DNA of 58,992 bases from contig JAKQOH010000070.1 of NCBI GenBank assembly GCA_029565415.1, positions 1 through 58,992 on the forward strand, given 5' to 3'. The notes under the pieces were generated by a model that had not been told where the DNA came from, searched no databases, and saw only the letters and a list, made by a program, of their open reading frames with translations. Every line of letters begins with the position of its first letter. The first letter of the stretch is position 1. The position numbers were made by a program, and so were the translations under genes. Of this stretch, positions 33,222 through 42,447 are shown in pieces. Source of the stretch: Candidatus Rifleibacteriota bacterium. GTDB taxonomy: Bacteria; Riflebacteria; Ozemobacteria; Ozemobacterales; Ozemobacteraceae.

Positions 33222-33944
33222 TCAGCGCAGCCCATCGACGATGCCCACCCAGCGGACGAGCACGCCGCAGTGCGGGCACGGCTCGGCACGACTCGTGCCG
33301 GCGATGGAGTTGATGTATCCCGCGGAAAGACTCATGCCGCAGGAGGGGCAGCCGGACTTGTCGGCATCCCAGATCGCTTTTCCCTTCGTCTTGTGACGGA
33401 TCTCCTCGTAGAGTTCGAGATCGCTCGCGGGGAGCTTGAGCGAGGTCTGGCGCTTCTGGGTGCGCTGGAGGTCGGCTTCCTGCTGGAAGCCTGCGATCTC
33501 GCCGGAAAGCTGTTTCTTCACGTCTTCGAGATGCTGCTTGCGGCCACCGAGCAGCTTGGCCGATTTCGCAACGTCCTTTTCCAGGGTCTCGAGCTTTTCC
33601 ATGTCTTCGAGGATGCGGCTCTCGACGTCGCCGAGCAGCTCGCGGTTCCGCTCGAGTTCTTTCTGCATCGCCATGTAGGCGTTCGGCGTGAGGCCGGCGG
33701 ATTTGAGCCGGAGGTCGGCGGTCTGGATCTTGTCGGTGAGGTCGGCGGCCTCTTTCTCGGTGGCGCGCTTGCGCAGTTGGAGCTTCTCGCGCAGCATCTC
33801 CTTCTTGCGAAGGAGCTGTTCCTCCTGGCCGACCTCCTGTTCCATTTTCCGGATCTTGTCCTTGTGTTGCCTGATGCGGATCTCGAGATCATCGGCGGCA
33901 AGATCGAAGGCCTGGATGGCGAGTAACGCGGTGCAGTCCTGCAT
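33222..33944 (-). CDS. Coiled-coil protein with C4 zinc ribbon (CdsZ/zf-RING_7 type)
   Basis: A 240-residue cytoplasmic protein. Residues about 20-170 are a long, strongly charged antiparallel coiled coil. The C terminus carries a zinc ribbon with CPSC (about 198-201) and CPHC (about 221-224) plus the conserved YINSI between them. This is the family once annotated as C4-type zinc ribbon or CT398-like, suggested to bind the type III/flagellar export apparatus or RpoN in some bacteria. That link is known only for a few members. A near-perfect GAGGAGGAG site precedes the ATG. It is followed by the TPM-domain gene. Confidence 0.83.
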   Translation of the reverse strand: MQDCTALLAIQAFDLAADDLEIRIRQHKDKIRKMEQEVGQEEQLLRKKEMLREKLQLRKRATEKEAADLTDKIQTADLRLKSAGLTPNAYMAMQKELERNRELLGDVESRILEDMEKLETLEKDVAKSAKLLGGRKQHLEDVKKQLSGEIAGFQQEADLQRTQKRQTSLKLPASDLELYEEIRHKTKGKAIWDADKSGCPSCGMSLSAGYINSIAGTSRAEPCPHCGVLVRWVGIVDGLR

Positions 33945-34032
33945 GGCTCCTCCTCTCGATTCCGCCCGGGAAATGGCGCTGCGGTAGCCTAGCAGATGGC
34001 CCGAACCCTGTCAACCCGGGGATTCCCCTCTA

Positions 34033-34062
34033 TTGACGCTGTTTCTCCCTCCATGGTATGAT
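34033..34062 (+). promoter_or_regulatory. Strong sigma-70 promoter for the der-lepA operon
   Basis: TTGACG and TATGAT, each 5 of 6 to consensus, are 18 bases apart. The leader of about 22 bases carries GGAGGT 7 bases before the der start codon. Confidence 0.8.
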
Positions 34063-34090
34063 CTCTTTTTCACTTCCGGAGGTAGTTCCC

Positions 34091-35419
34091 ATGTCACTCC
34101 CCCCCGTTCTCGCCATCGTCGGCCGGCCCAATGTCGGCAAATCTTCACTGCTCAACCGCATCGTCGGGTACCGCCACGCAATCGTCGATCCGACGCCGGG
34201 CGTCACCCGCGACCGCAACTACGCCGAAGCCGTCTGGAACGGCCGGCATTTCTGCGTCGTCGACACCGGCGGCCTCGATCCCGACGATCAGCAGCCGCTG
34301 ATGCAGGCCATCCGCTCCCAGGTCGATTTCGCCCTCCGGGAAGCGGCCGCGATTCTGTTCGTGTGCGATGCCCGTGACGGCCTGCACGGCGATGACCGGG
34401 AAATCCTCCGGCTGTTGCGCAAGAGTTGCCCCGACAAGCCGCTCTACGTGGCCGTGAACAAGATCGACAATCCGGCCGAGATCGACGTGCTCACCGCCGA
34501 GTTCTACGCCCTGGGCGTCGACCGGCTGTTCCCCGTTTCGGCAGTGCACGGCATGGGCGTGGCCGACCTGCTCGACGTCCTCGTCGAGCCGTTCGAACGG
34601 AAAACCGAAACCGAAGAAGTGGAGAGTGCGCCTCTCGAGCGCATCGCCATCGTCGGCAAGCCGAACGTCGGCAAATCCTCGCTGTTCAACCGCCTGCTGG
34701 GCCAGGACCGCTCGATCGTCGACAACGTCCCCGGCACGACCCGCGATGCGATCACGGTCTCCATCGACCGGAAAGGACGCACCTACCGGTTTATCGATAC
34801 CGCCGGCCTGCGCCGCCCCGCCCGCCAGAAAGACAACGTCGAGTTCTTTTCGGTATTCCGCACCCTCGACGCGATCCAGAAATCCGATCTCGCCGTGCTC
34901 GTTCTCGACGCCTCGGAAGGCAAGATCACCGAACAGGACAAGCGCATCGCGGGCCGCGTCGTCGACGCCGGCTCGGGCTGCGTCATCGTCTGGAACAAAT
35001 GGGACGTCGCCGACAAAACCGCCCGTCCCTGGGACGACCTGCTCGAAGAGACCCGCAAAGCGTTTCCGTTGCTGAACTTCGCCCCGGTCACCACGACCTC
35101 GGCCCGCACCGGCCAGCGCGTCGACAAGCTGTTCGATCTTCTCGACCGCGTCCAGGAAACCGGCCGCCACCGCATCACGGACGAGCGCCTCCGGCAGATC
35201 CTTTATGAGGCCGTCACGATTCAGCCGCCCTCCCCCATCGCCGGCCGGCCGGTTCATCTCAAGAACCTGCGGCAGCTCAACGGGCCGCCGATCGTGTTCC
35301 GCGTAACCACCTCCGATCCGAAACACGTCCACTTTTCCTATCAGCGGTATCTGCTGAACCACATCCGGCAGGAGTTCGCGTTCGAAGGGTGGCCGGTCCG
35401 GCTCTCCGTGGCGCGCTGA
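34091..35419 (+). CDS. der: Ribosome-assembly GTPase Der (EngA)
   Basis: A 442-residue double GTPase required for 50S ribosomal subunit maturation. Two G domains are complete: G1 GRPNVGKSS (about 9) and GKPNVGKSS (about 189); DTGG and DTAG; NKID (about 121) and NKWD (about 299). The C-terminal KH-like domain follows (about 355-442). The ATG at 34091 has GGAGGT 7 bases upstream; an in-frame ATG 33 bases earlier overlaps the promoter. It is the first of six genes on the same strand with short gaps, ending with lepA, so ribosome functions and membrane lipid genes are probably expressed together. Confidence 0.96.
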   Translation: MSLPPVLAIVGRPNVGKSSLLNRIVGYRHAIVDPTPGVTRDRNYAEAVWNGRHFCVVDTGGLDPDDQQPLMQAIRSQVDFALREAAAILFVCDARDGLHGDDREILRLLRKSCPDKPLYVAVNKIDNPAEIDVLTAEFYALGVDRLFPVSAVHGMGVADLLDVLVEPFERKTETEEVESAPLERIAIVGKPNVGKSSLFNRLLGQDRSIVDNVPGTTRDAITVSIDRKGRTYRFIDTAGLRRPARQKDNVEFFSVFRTLDAIQKSDLAVLVLDASEGKITEQDKRIAGRVVDAGSGCVIVWNKWDVADKTARPWDDLLEETRKAFPLLNFAPVTTTSARTGQRVDKLFDLLDRVQETGRHRITDERLRQILYEAVTIQPPSPIAGRPVHLKNLRQLNGPPIVFRVTTSDPKHVHFSYQRYLLNHIRQEFAFEGWPVRLSVAR

Positions 35420-35425
35420 GCGACG

Positions 35426-36073
35426 ATGCAAAGCATTCCCTGGCAAGCGATAGCGGCGGGATATATATTTGGGTCTATTCCATCCGCCTATCTTCTCTGC
35501 CGGCTCGTGTATGGCATCGACATTTTCGAGCACGGCAGCAAAAACATGGGCGCGACGAACGTGCACCGGGTTCTCGGCACAAAGCCCTTCGCCCTGACGC
35601 TTCTGCTCGACATCGTGAAGGGGTTCGCGGCGGTCCTGCTCTCGATGCGGCTGTTCGCGACCCCGGAAACGCTGGTCCCGACCGGCCTTGCCGCCGGCGC
35701 GGCGGCGATCGCCGGGCACACGCTCTCGGTCTGGGTGCGGTTCAAAGGCGGAAAAGGCGTGGCAACCGGCCTGGGCGTGTTCCTGGCCCTGGCCCCGAAG
35801 GCCTCGATCGCGGCGATGGTCGTCTTCCTCGCCGTTCTCGTTCCGAGCGGCTTCGTCTCGCTCGGTTCGATCGCGGCGGCCGGCGCCCTCCCCTTCCTCA
35901 TCCATGCGTTCAACGAAGGCGGCGATGCCTGGAGCCCCTGGTTCGTCGGGTTCTCCGCGTTCGTCGCCCTGTTCGTGATCTACAAGCACAAGGCGAACAT
36001 CCAGCGTCTGTGGATGGGCGAGGAGAATGCCCTGGCATCCGGCTCCGAACCCTCTCCGCGCACGGAAACCTGA
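35426..36073 (+). CDS. plsY: Glycerol-3-phosphate acyltransferase PlsY
   Basis: A 215-residue integral membrane enzyme that acylates glycerol 3-phosphate from acyl-phosphate, the first step of phospholipid synthesis. Family motifs are present: FGSIPSAYLL (motif 1), GSKNMGATNVHRVLG (motif 2, where GSGNIGATN is common) and FKGGKGVATGLG (motif 3, phosphate binding). About five membrane segments can be seen. It starts 6 bases after der and is followed by gpsA, whose product makes the glycerol 3-phosphate substrate. The C-terminal tail is slightly longer than usual (ENALASGSEPSPRTET). Confidence 0.93.
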   Translation: MQSIPWQAIAAGYIFGSIPSAYLLCRLVYGIDIFEHGSKNMGATNVHRVLGTKPFALTLLLDIVKGFAAVLLSMRLFATPETLVPTGLAAGAAAIAGHTLSVWVRFKGGKGVATGLGVFLALAPKASIAAMVVFLAVLVPSGFVSLGSIAAAGALPFLIHAFNEGGDAWSPWFVGFSAFVALFVIYKHKANIQRLWMGEENALASGSEPSPRTET

Positions 36074-36091
36074 CGAAGGGAGCATCCCACC

Positions 36092-37102
36092 ATGAACATC
36101 GGCGTCATCGGGGCGGGTTCCTGGGGAACCGTCCTCGCCACGCTCCTCTCGAAGAAGGGCAACGAGGTCACCCTGTGGGCACGCGAGCCCGAGGTCGTCG
36201 CCGGCATTCGAAACCGGCGCCGGAACCCGTTCTTCATGAACACCCTCGAGCTGCCCCCCGAGCTCGGGGTCACGGATGACGCGGACGAGGTCGCTTCCCG
36301 GGCAGAGGCTCTCCTGTTCGCGATTCCCTCGATGCATCTGCGCGGGATGGCCCACCGGCTCGGCCGCCATCTGGCCCGCATGAAAGGTATCATCAACGCC
36401 GCCAAGGGTTTCGAGCCCGCCACCGGCAAGCGGCTGAGTGAGATCCTGGTCGAGGAGGCCGGGGTCGCTCCGGGCAGCGCCGACGATCATGTCGCGATCA
36501 TCTCGGGTCCGAATCTCGCCGGCGAACTCGCCGAAGGCAAGATCGGGGCGACGGTCGCCGCCTGTCCCGACACCGGCTGGGCCCAGACGGTCCAGGAGCT
36601 GCTTTCGACCGAGCAGTTCCGCGTCTACCGCCACACCGACCGCGCCGGGGTCGAGCTGGGCGGCACGCTGAAGAACGTCTTCGCGATCGGGGCCGGCATC
36701 GTCGACGGTCTCGGTCTCGGTGACAACGCAAAAGCCGCCTATCTCACACGCGCCCTGCACGAGCTGGTCCGGCTCGGCACCCGGCTCGGAGGCCGCCCGA
36801 CGACGTTCTACGGCCTTTCGGGCCTGGGCGATCTCATGGCCACCTGCTCGTCTCCCCTTTCCCGCAATCACCAGCTCGGCCAGGCGCTTGCGCGGGGCCA
36901 GACGCTCGCCGAGATCTCCGGCAGCAGCCGCATGGTGATCGAAGGGGTCGAAACGGCACGCATGGCGGCCGAATGGGGGAAAAAACTAACCATTCCCCTC
37001 CCGATTACCGAAGAGATATGCAGGGTTCTCTTCGATGGGCTGCCCCCCCGGGAAGCCGCCCGCAACCTCATGACCCGTTCACTGAAGGACGAAGAGGCCT
37101 AA
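36092..37102 (+). CDS. gpsA: Glycerol-3-phosphate dehydrogenase (NAD(P)+)
   Basis: A 336-residue cytoplasmic enzyme reducing dihydroxyacetone phosphate to sn-glycerol 3-phosphate for phospholipid synthesis. The dinucleotide-binding motif GAGSWGTVLA is at residues 7-16. The substrate-binding and catalytic parts are seen in NAAKGFE, SGPNLAGELAEG and GGTLKNVFAIGAGIVDGLG, with the catalytic Lys in the last. GAAGGGAG lies upstream of the ATG. Adjacent to plsY, which uses its product. Length is normal. Confidence 0.95.
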   Translation: MNIGVIGAGSWGTVLATLLSKKGNEVTLWAREPEVVAGIRNRRRNPFFMNTLELPPELGVTDDADEVASRAEALLFAIPSMHLRGMAHRLGRHLARMKGIINAAKGFEPATGKRLSEILVEEAGVAPGSADDHVAIISGPNLAGELAEGKIGATVAACPDTGWAQTVQELLSTEQFRVYRHTDRAGVELGGTLKNVFAIGAGIVDGLGLGDNAKAAYLTRALHELVRLGTRLGGRPTTFYGLSGLGDLMATCSSPLSRNHQLGQALARGQTLAEISGSSRMVIEGVETARMAAEWGKKLTIPLPITEEICRVLFDGLPPREAARNLMTRSLKDEEA

Positions 37103-37124
37103 ATACCTCGCGGGAGCTGTATTC

Positions 37125-38408
37125 ATGCGCCGGAATCTCATCATCGCCGCCTCGATCTTCGGGCTCGCCCTGTTCCTGGGCATCTTCTTCTGGGGCATCA
37201 TCAGGCTCCAGGGAACGGGCGGCACGCCGTCCGTCACCCGCCCGTCCCCCCAGATGCAAGCGCAGCCGCAGCCCCCCCTTCCGGAGACACCCATGACGAC
37301 CAGCACGTCCGCACAACCGGTCACCCGCTCTCTCGACGTCACGTTCGATTTCGGCACCGAAAAACTCGAACTCGGCCAGAAACAGCTGCTCCGCGTCAGC
37401 CGGCCGAATGCCGCCGAGCCGCCTCTCGTCGAGATCAATAGCCAGCTCGCCGAGTCTCTCGTGGCCAACCTGAAGGATCCGGCAGGCGCGGGAACGACCG
37501 AACCCGCCCGCCTCATTGCAGGCCGCAACGGGAATCCGCAGCGCATCGCGCGCGGCCTCGGCGCACGCCTCATCGACCGCGAGCGCACCCTGATGATCCT
37601 GAAGGAACGCGCCTCCCGAGCCGCCGATGCGCCGTCCCTGACGATTCCCGTCGCCTTCAAGGCGGATGAAGGAGCCGAAGGCTTCGATGCCCAGCGACAG
37701 AAACTCGGATTCACCGTCTGTCTCGGCCGATTCGAAACCCTCCACGCCGACCATGCCGACGACGAGGCCCGTAACGAGAATCTGCGCATCGCCGCCGAAA
37801 AGTGCGACGGCCTGATCATCCAGCCCGGTGAGGAGTTCAACTTCGACAAAGCCGTGGGCCCCCGCGTCGCGAAGAACGGTTTCAAGATGGCCGGCGTCAT
37901 CTCGAACGGCCGCGTCATTCCCGGCATGGGCGGCGGCGTCTGCCAGGTCAGCACGACCCTCTATCGCACCGCACTCCTCGCCAACATGAAAATCACCGAG
38001 CGCCACAACCACTCGATCTACGAAGGCATCCCGTATGCCGATCGCGGCCTCGATGCTGCGATCTCCTGGGGCTCGAAGAATTTCCGGTTCGTCAACACGC
38101 TCGGCATTCCCCTGCTCATCTCCTGTCACGGCGGAAACGGCCGGGTCCACGTCTCGCTCTATGCTCCCAGCCAACCGTTCGACAAGGTTGAAGTGCTGAC
38201 CCGGAACGAAAAGCCGATTCCCTTCCCGACGCAGGTCAAGAAAAGCAAAAAACTCAAAGGCGGAGACAAGCGGATCGCCCGGCCGGGGGTCACGGGGTAT
38301 ACGATCGATGCCTATCGCATCGTGACCCAAGGCGGGTTTAGCCGCGAGGAAAAGCTCTCCAGCGACAATTATCTCATGTTCCCGCAGGTCGAGGAGATCA
38401 GCAACTGA
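37125..38408 (+). CDS. VanW-family membrane-anchored protein
   Basis: A 427-residue protein with an N-terminal membrane anchor (LIIAASIFGLALFLGIFFWG, about residues 5-24). A Pro/Gln-rich linker and a middle domain follow, then a C-terminal VanW domain (about 210-350) recognised by FNFDKAVGPRV, GGGVCQVSTTLYRTAL and ITERHNHS. VanW was named in vancomycin-resistance clusters but the domain is widespread, of unknown activity, and generally placed at the cell wall. There is no van gene nearby. It follows gpsA by 22 bases and its stop overlaps the next start (ATGA), so it is coupled to the NHL-repeat gene. Confidence 0.85.
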   Translation: MRRNLIIAASIFGLALFLGIFFWGIIRLQGTGGTPSVTRPSPQMQAQPQPPLPETPMTTSTSAQPVTRSLDVTFDFGTEKLELGQKQLLRVSRPNAAEPPLVEINSQLAESLVANLKDPAGAGTTEPARLIAGRNGNPQRIARGLGARLIDRERTLMILKERASRAADAPSLTIPVAFKADEGAEGFDAQRQKLGFTVCLGRFETLHADHADDEARNENLRIAAEKCDGLIIQPGEEFNFDKAVGPRVAKNGFKMAGVISNGRVIPGMGGGVCQVSTTLYRTALLANMKITERHNHSIYEGIPYADRGLDAAISWGSKNFRFVNTLGIPLLISCHGGNGRVHVSLYAPSQPFDKVEVLTRNEKPIPFPTQVKKSKKLKGGDKRIARPGVTGYTIDAYRIVTQGGFSREEKLSSDNYLMFPQVEEISN

Positions 38409-39880
38409 TGCGCTCGTCAACAACCGTCATCCGTCCCGCAAGGCCGTGGCTCGCCGCGGCCCTCGTTCTTTTTTTCGGGCTGACCATCCTTCCCGCATGG
38501 GGCCTGGAGTTCGCGAACTTCGTCGCCCGCGGCTACGAAGGGAAGGGCGAACTCGAGTTCATCATGCCTGAAGACCTCCTCCTGGGCCCCTCCGGCGAGA
38601 TCATCGTCGCGGACCAGAAGAACAACCGCATCCAGATCCTCACCCCCGAAGGATTGTTCAAGCGGTTTCTGACGATCACGCCCAAGACCCCCGGGGTCGC
38701 CTCGTATCTCGCGGACCTGACCGCCACGCAGACGGCAAGCCTGTTCCCGCCGGAAAAGAAGCGCGAATCCTCTTCCTCGAAGGCCCAGAAGCAGCCCGAA
38801 CCGCCCGCCCCGCCCGGGCCCCGGCTCGACAAGCCGGTCGGTCTCGCGCTCGACGGAAAGGGCCATCTGTTCGTCGCCGGCTCGGGAACCGGTCATATCT
38901 GGGTGTTACGGCTGTCCGACGGCGCCCTGCTCGGGGTAATCGGCCGGTTCGGCCGCCTGCAGGGCCAGTTCGACACCCCGCTCGACATCGACGTGCGCGC
39001 GGACGGCTGGCTTGCCGTTGCCGACTCGGGCAACCGGCGCGTCCAGATCTTCGATGCGAACCGCAAATTCGTCCGAGAAATCCATTACAAAGAAGAAACC
39101 AAGAAGAAAGAGCTGCGTTCCCTCGCCCCCCGGGGCGTCTGCTGGCTGCCCACGGGCCATCTCGCCGTCTCGTATCCGAGCTTTCACCAGATCGTCTGCT
39201 GGAACACGAACGGGGCGGTCGTCTGGCGCTACGGCGCCCAGGGCAACGCCAAGGGGGAGCTGAACGAGCCCTCGTACATCGTTCCCGGCCCGTCGAACCA
39301 TCTCTTCATCGCCGACAGCCGCAATCACCGGTTCGTCGAAATCACGAACAACGGTATGTACGTGAAAAACTACCCCGTCGGACGGGGCTCGGCGCCGGGC
39401 CGTCTCTTCTGGCCGCGCGGCATGGCCCTCACCTCGGAAGACACGCTGATCATCAGCGATCAGGGGAACAGCCGTGTCCAGTTTTTCCAGCCGAGCCGCG
39501 CCGCGATGATCCTGCGCGAAGCCAAGACCCTCGCCAACCGCGACCAGTGGGATGAAGCCTATGTGCGGATCGAGCAGGTGCTCAATCTCCAGCCCAATGA
39601 TCCCGATGCGCGCGCCCTGATGGTCAATGCCCTGCATTTCTTCGGCGACCGTGCCATGAACAAGGGGAACTTCGAGCAGGCCGAGGAGTTCCTGCGCCGC
39701 ATCCTGATCTACAGCCCGAGCGATCCGAACGTGCAGAAAAAGCTCGACACGATCTTCTGGGCATCGAACAAGGACTTGATCGGAAACTTCGTTTTTGGCA
39801 TCATAGCCGTCATCGCCGCCCTCATTCTGTTCTGGATCGTCAAGACGACCCTCAGTCGCCTGATTTTCGGACATCCCTAG
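38408..39880 (+). CDS. Exported NHL-repeat protein with TPR and C-terminal membrane anchor
   Basis: A 490-residue protein: N-terminal signal or anchor ([20 protein letters not shown]), then NHL-type beta-propeller repeats (about 40-360). Typical blades read [52 protein letters not shown] and [17 protein letters not shown] Lys/Pro-rich insert lies at about 113-140. A TPR pair (about 375-435) and a C-terminal membrane helix ([18 protein letters not shown]) follow. The propeller would face the periplasm and bind protein or ligand. It is coupled to the VanW gene by a 1-base overlap and precedes lepA by 8 bases. Function unknown. Confidence 0.83.
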   Translation: MRSSTTVIRPARPWLAAALVLFFGLTILPAWGLEFANFVARGYEGKGELEFIMPEDLLLGPSGEIIVADQKNNRIQILTPEGLFKRFLTITPKTPGVASYLADLTATQTASLFPPEKKRESSSSKAQKQPEPPAPPGPRLDKPVGLALDGKGHLFVAGSGTGHIWVLRLSDGALLGVIGRFGRLQGQFDTPLDIDVRADGWLAVADSGNRRVQIFDANRKFVREIHYKEETKKKELRSLAPRGVCWLPTGHLAVSYPSFHQIVCWNTNGAVVWRYGAQGNAKGELNEPSYIVPGPSNHLFIADSRNHRFVEITNNGMYVKNYPVGRGSAPGRLFWPRGMALTSEDTLIISDQGNSRVQFFQPSRAAMILREAKTLANRDQWDEAYVRIEQVLNLQPNDPDARALMVNALHFFGDRAMNKGNFEQAEEFLRRILIYSPSDPNVQKKLDTIFWASNKDLIGNFVFGIIAVIAALILFWIVKTTLSRLIFGHP

Positions 39881-39888
39881 GAGCGCTC

Positions 39889-41700
39889 GTGTCACACCCT
39901 CAGAAACACATCCGCAACTTCTGCATCATCGCCCACATCGATCACGGGAAATCGACGCTCGCCGACCGTCTGATCGAAACCACCTCCACCGTCAGCAAGC
40001 GTGAGATGAAGGACCAGCTCCTCGACTCGATGGATCTCGAGCGGGAGCGCGGCATCACGATCAAGGCCCAGTCCGTCCGCATGATCTACCATGCCTCCGA
40101 CGGGCAGGAGTACATGTACAACCTGATCGACACCCCCGGGCACGTCGATTTCTCGTATGAAGTCTCGCGTTCCATCGCCGCCTGCGAGGGTGCCGTGCTC
40201 GTCGTCGACGCCAGTCAGGGGGTCGAAGCCCAGACGATGGCCAATGTCACGCTGGCGCTGGCCGGCAATCTCGAAATCCTGCCCGTGATCAACAAGATCG
40301 ACCTTCCGGCGGCCGATCCCGACAAGGTGCGCAAGGAGATCGAGAATCTCATCGGCATCGACTGTTCCGACGCCCTGCTCGTCTCGGCCAAAGAGGGAAT
40401 CGGCGTTCCCGAGCTGCTCGAAGCGATCGCGAAACGGTTTCCGCCGCCCAAGGGCGATCCCAAGGCCCCGCTGCGCGCCCTCATCTTCGACGCGAAATAC
40501 GATTCCTACAAGGGCGTCGTCGTTTACTGCCGCGTCGTCGACGGCTCGTTCAAGACCGGTGACCGCATCAAGTTCGTCTCGACGGGATCGGAGTTCGAGG
40601 TGATCGAAACCGGCGTGTTCACGCCCAAGCCCCTCCAGGTGCCCGAGATATCGGCCGGCAATGTCGGGTATTTCTGCGCCACGATCAAGGAGATGGGCCA
40701 CGTGCGCATCGGTGACACGATCACCAACGCCGGCAAGAACGTCGTCGTCGAGCCGATTCCCGGCTTCAAGGAAGCGAAGCCGATGGTGTTCTGCGGCCTG
40801 TATCCAGTCGAGGCGAGCGAGTTCGACGAGCTGCGCAACGCGCTCGAGAAGCTGACCCTGAACGATTCCAGCCTCTCGTTCGTGCCCGAAAACTCGGTGG
40901 CCCTCGGGTTCGGCTTCCGGTGCGGCTTTCTGGGACTGCTGCACATGGAGATCGTCCAGGAGCGGCTCGAACGGGAATACAACCTCGAGCTCGTCACGAC
41001 GGCCCCCAACGTCATCTACCAGGTGCGCACCAAGGACGGCGTCGAGATGGAGATCGAGTCGCCGGCGAAGCTGCCCGACTCGACCCAGGTCGAGGAGGTT
41101 CGCGAGCCGTTCGTCCACACCACGATGTTCATGCCCAAGGAGTTCATCGGGACGGTGATGGACCTGTGCACCGAGCGCCGGGGCATGATGAAGCACATGG
41201 AATATATCTCGGAAAATCGCGTCTCGATCTCGTTCGACCTGCCGATGTCCGAGATCATCGTCGACTTCTACGACAAGCTCAAGAGCCGCACGCGCGGCTA
41301 TGCGTCGATGGATTACGAGCCGATCGGGTTCCGGACGGCCGATATTATTCGCGTCGATATTCTGGTCAACCAGGAGCCCGTCGACGCCCTCTGTTTTCTC
41401 ACGCACCGCGAGCGGGCCGAGCGCCGGGGCCGGACGATGATCGAGAAGCTGCGGAAGCTGATTCCGCGGCACCAGTTCCAGATCCCGCTCCAGGCGGCGA
41501 TCGGGGCGAAGATCATCGCCCGCGAAAATATCGCTCCATATAGAAAAGACGTCATCGCGAAGTGCTACGGCGGCGACATCTCCCGCAAGCGCAAGCTGCT
41601 CGAGAAGCAGAAGGAAGGCAAGCGGCGCCTCAAGATGGTCGGCAACGTCGAGATCCCGCAGGAAGCCTTCATGGCCGTCCTCAAGGTCGAGGACGACTGA
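39889..41700 (+). CDS. lepA: Elongation factor 4 (LepA)
   Basis: A 603-residue translational GTPase that back-translocates or remodels ribosomes, often in stress. G motifs are AHIDHGKST (G1, about 15-23), [10 protein letters not shown] (G2), DTPGHVD (G3) and NKID (G4). The LepA-specific C-terminal domain is complete to the end ([35 protein letters not shown]). The start codon is GTG, preceded by AGGAG. It is the last gene of the der operon. Length matches the family. Confidence 0.96.
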   Translation: MSHPQKHIRNFCIIAHIDHGKSTLADRLIETTSTVSKREMKDQLLDSMDLERERGITIKAQSVRMIYHASDGQEYMYNLIDTPGHVDFSYEVSRSIAACEGAVLVVDASQGVEAQTMANVTLALAGNLEILPVINKIDLPAADPDKVRKEIENLIGIDCSDALLVSAKEGIGVPELLEAIAKRFPPPKGDPKAPLRALIFDAKYDSYKGVVVYCRVVDGSFKTGDRIKFVSTGSEFEVIETGVFTPKPLQVPEISAGNVGYFCATIKEMGHVRIGDTITNAGKNVVVEPIPGFKEAKPMVFCGLYPVEASEFDELRNALEKLTLNDSSLSFVPENSVALGFGFRCGFLGLLHMEIVQERLEREYNLELVTTAPNVIYQVRTKDGVEMEIESPAKLPDSTQVEEVREPFVHTTMFMPKEFIGTVMDLCTERRGMMKHMEYISENRVSISFDLPMSEIIVDFYDKLKSRTRGYASMDYEPIGFRTADIIRVDILVNQEPVDALCFLTHRERAERRGRTMIEKLRKLIPRHQFQIPLQAAIGAKIIARENIAPYRKDVIAKCYGGDISRKRKLLEKQKEGKRRLKMVGNVEIPQEAFMAVLKVEDD

Positions 41701-41844
41701 TCCCATCGGCCGTATTCCCGCCTGACGCCGGAAAGATCGGAACCGAAGGGGCTACGGCAAAGGGTTTCCCTCCGGAGTCCCTGGCTCGCCCCGTCATGCG
41801 CCGGGTTGATGAACCCGTCCGATGGTGATCACGGCCGCCACGGC
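41701..41844. other. Gene-free interval after lepA with a small palindrome
   Basis: 144 bases between convergent genes contain no supported gene. The only structure is CCGGGTTGA-TG-AACCCG (41801-41817), related to the palindrome near 691-708. No typical U-tract terminator is seen. Confidence 0.5.
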
Positions 41845-42447
41845 TCAGGATTCGGGGATGTAGTAGGCGGAGGCGCCCGAGCAGTAGTCGCAGACGAGGT
41901 GGGCATCGTCGCGAGCAAGAAAGGACTCGCGGCAGGTGGGGCAGATGCGGGCCGGCAGGATCGGCTCCTTGCCGAACCTCTTCACCTGCACCCGCTGCAT
42001 GCCGAGAACGTTTCGGCCCTCGCGGGCGAACTCCTCGACGACGAGCTTCGCCGATGCCTCCCGGCTCTTGTTGTCGGGAACATGGCGGGTGCGGCGGAAG
42101 AACCGCGCGAGCTCGGGAGTGCGCGTTTCATCGATCCGATCGAGGTCGACGAACACCCGTACACCCGTTCCATTGTCTCGGTTATAGACGGTCAGGGCAT
42201 ACCGCCCGATCTCGTCGTGCAGCTTCAGATACCTGACGCCGAGGGTGCAGCCGAGCATCACCTGCAGGCAGTCGGGAAGACAGGTCGAAGTTTCACAGAC
42301 CGCATTCAGCTTTCCCTTCGCAGCTTCGCCGAGCACCTCGACGGCATATTGAACCATAGCGACACCGATATAAATCCCGGGCGCTCGTTTCGTGTGGAAG
42401 GCGTAGACGCGTTCGACCGTTTCCTCGAAGGTTTCATGACCGCTCAT
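41845..42447 (-). CDS. FmdE-family protein with treble-clef zinc finger
   Basis: A 200-residue protein with an FmdE domain (about residues 12-130): FHTKRAPGIYIGVAMV, CETSTCLPDCLQVMLGCTLG and YALTVYNRDNGTG. The conserved Cys residues of the domain are in the second of these. A C-terminal zinc finger follows (CPTC and CDYC). In methanogens FmdE accompanies the molybdenum or tungsten formylmethanofuran dehydrogenase, but stand-alone bacterial FmdE proteins occur without that enzyme, as here, and their role is not established. The start overlaps the end of the HEAT-repeat gene by 14 bases. Confidence 0.82.
   Translation of the reverse strand: MSGHETFEETVERVYAFHTKRAPGIYIGVAMVQYAVEVLGEAAKGKLNAVCETSTCLPDCLQVMLGCTLGVRYLKLHDEIGRYALTVYNRDNGTGVRVFVDLDRIDETRTPELARFFRRTRHVPDNKSREASAKLVVEEFAREGRNVLGMQRVQVKRFGKEPILPARICPTCRESFLARDDAHLVCDYCSGASAYYIPES

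Noticed and set aside
29513..33944. Possible horizontally acquired island with sugar kinase, chelatase and deacetylase
   Set aside because: Base composition matches the surroundings, no integrase, repeats or attachment site is seen, and rnpB lies within it.
37308..38200. Possible vancomycin-resistance locus suggested by the VanW domain
   Set aside because: No vanA/H/X/Y/S/R-type gene is near; VanW domains are widespread and not by themselves resistance determinants.
39892..41706. Minus-strand open frame of 604 codons opposite lepA
   Set aside because: Complete antisense overlap with an unmistakable lepA; typical shadow in GC-rich DNA.
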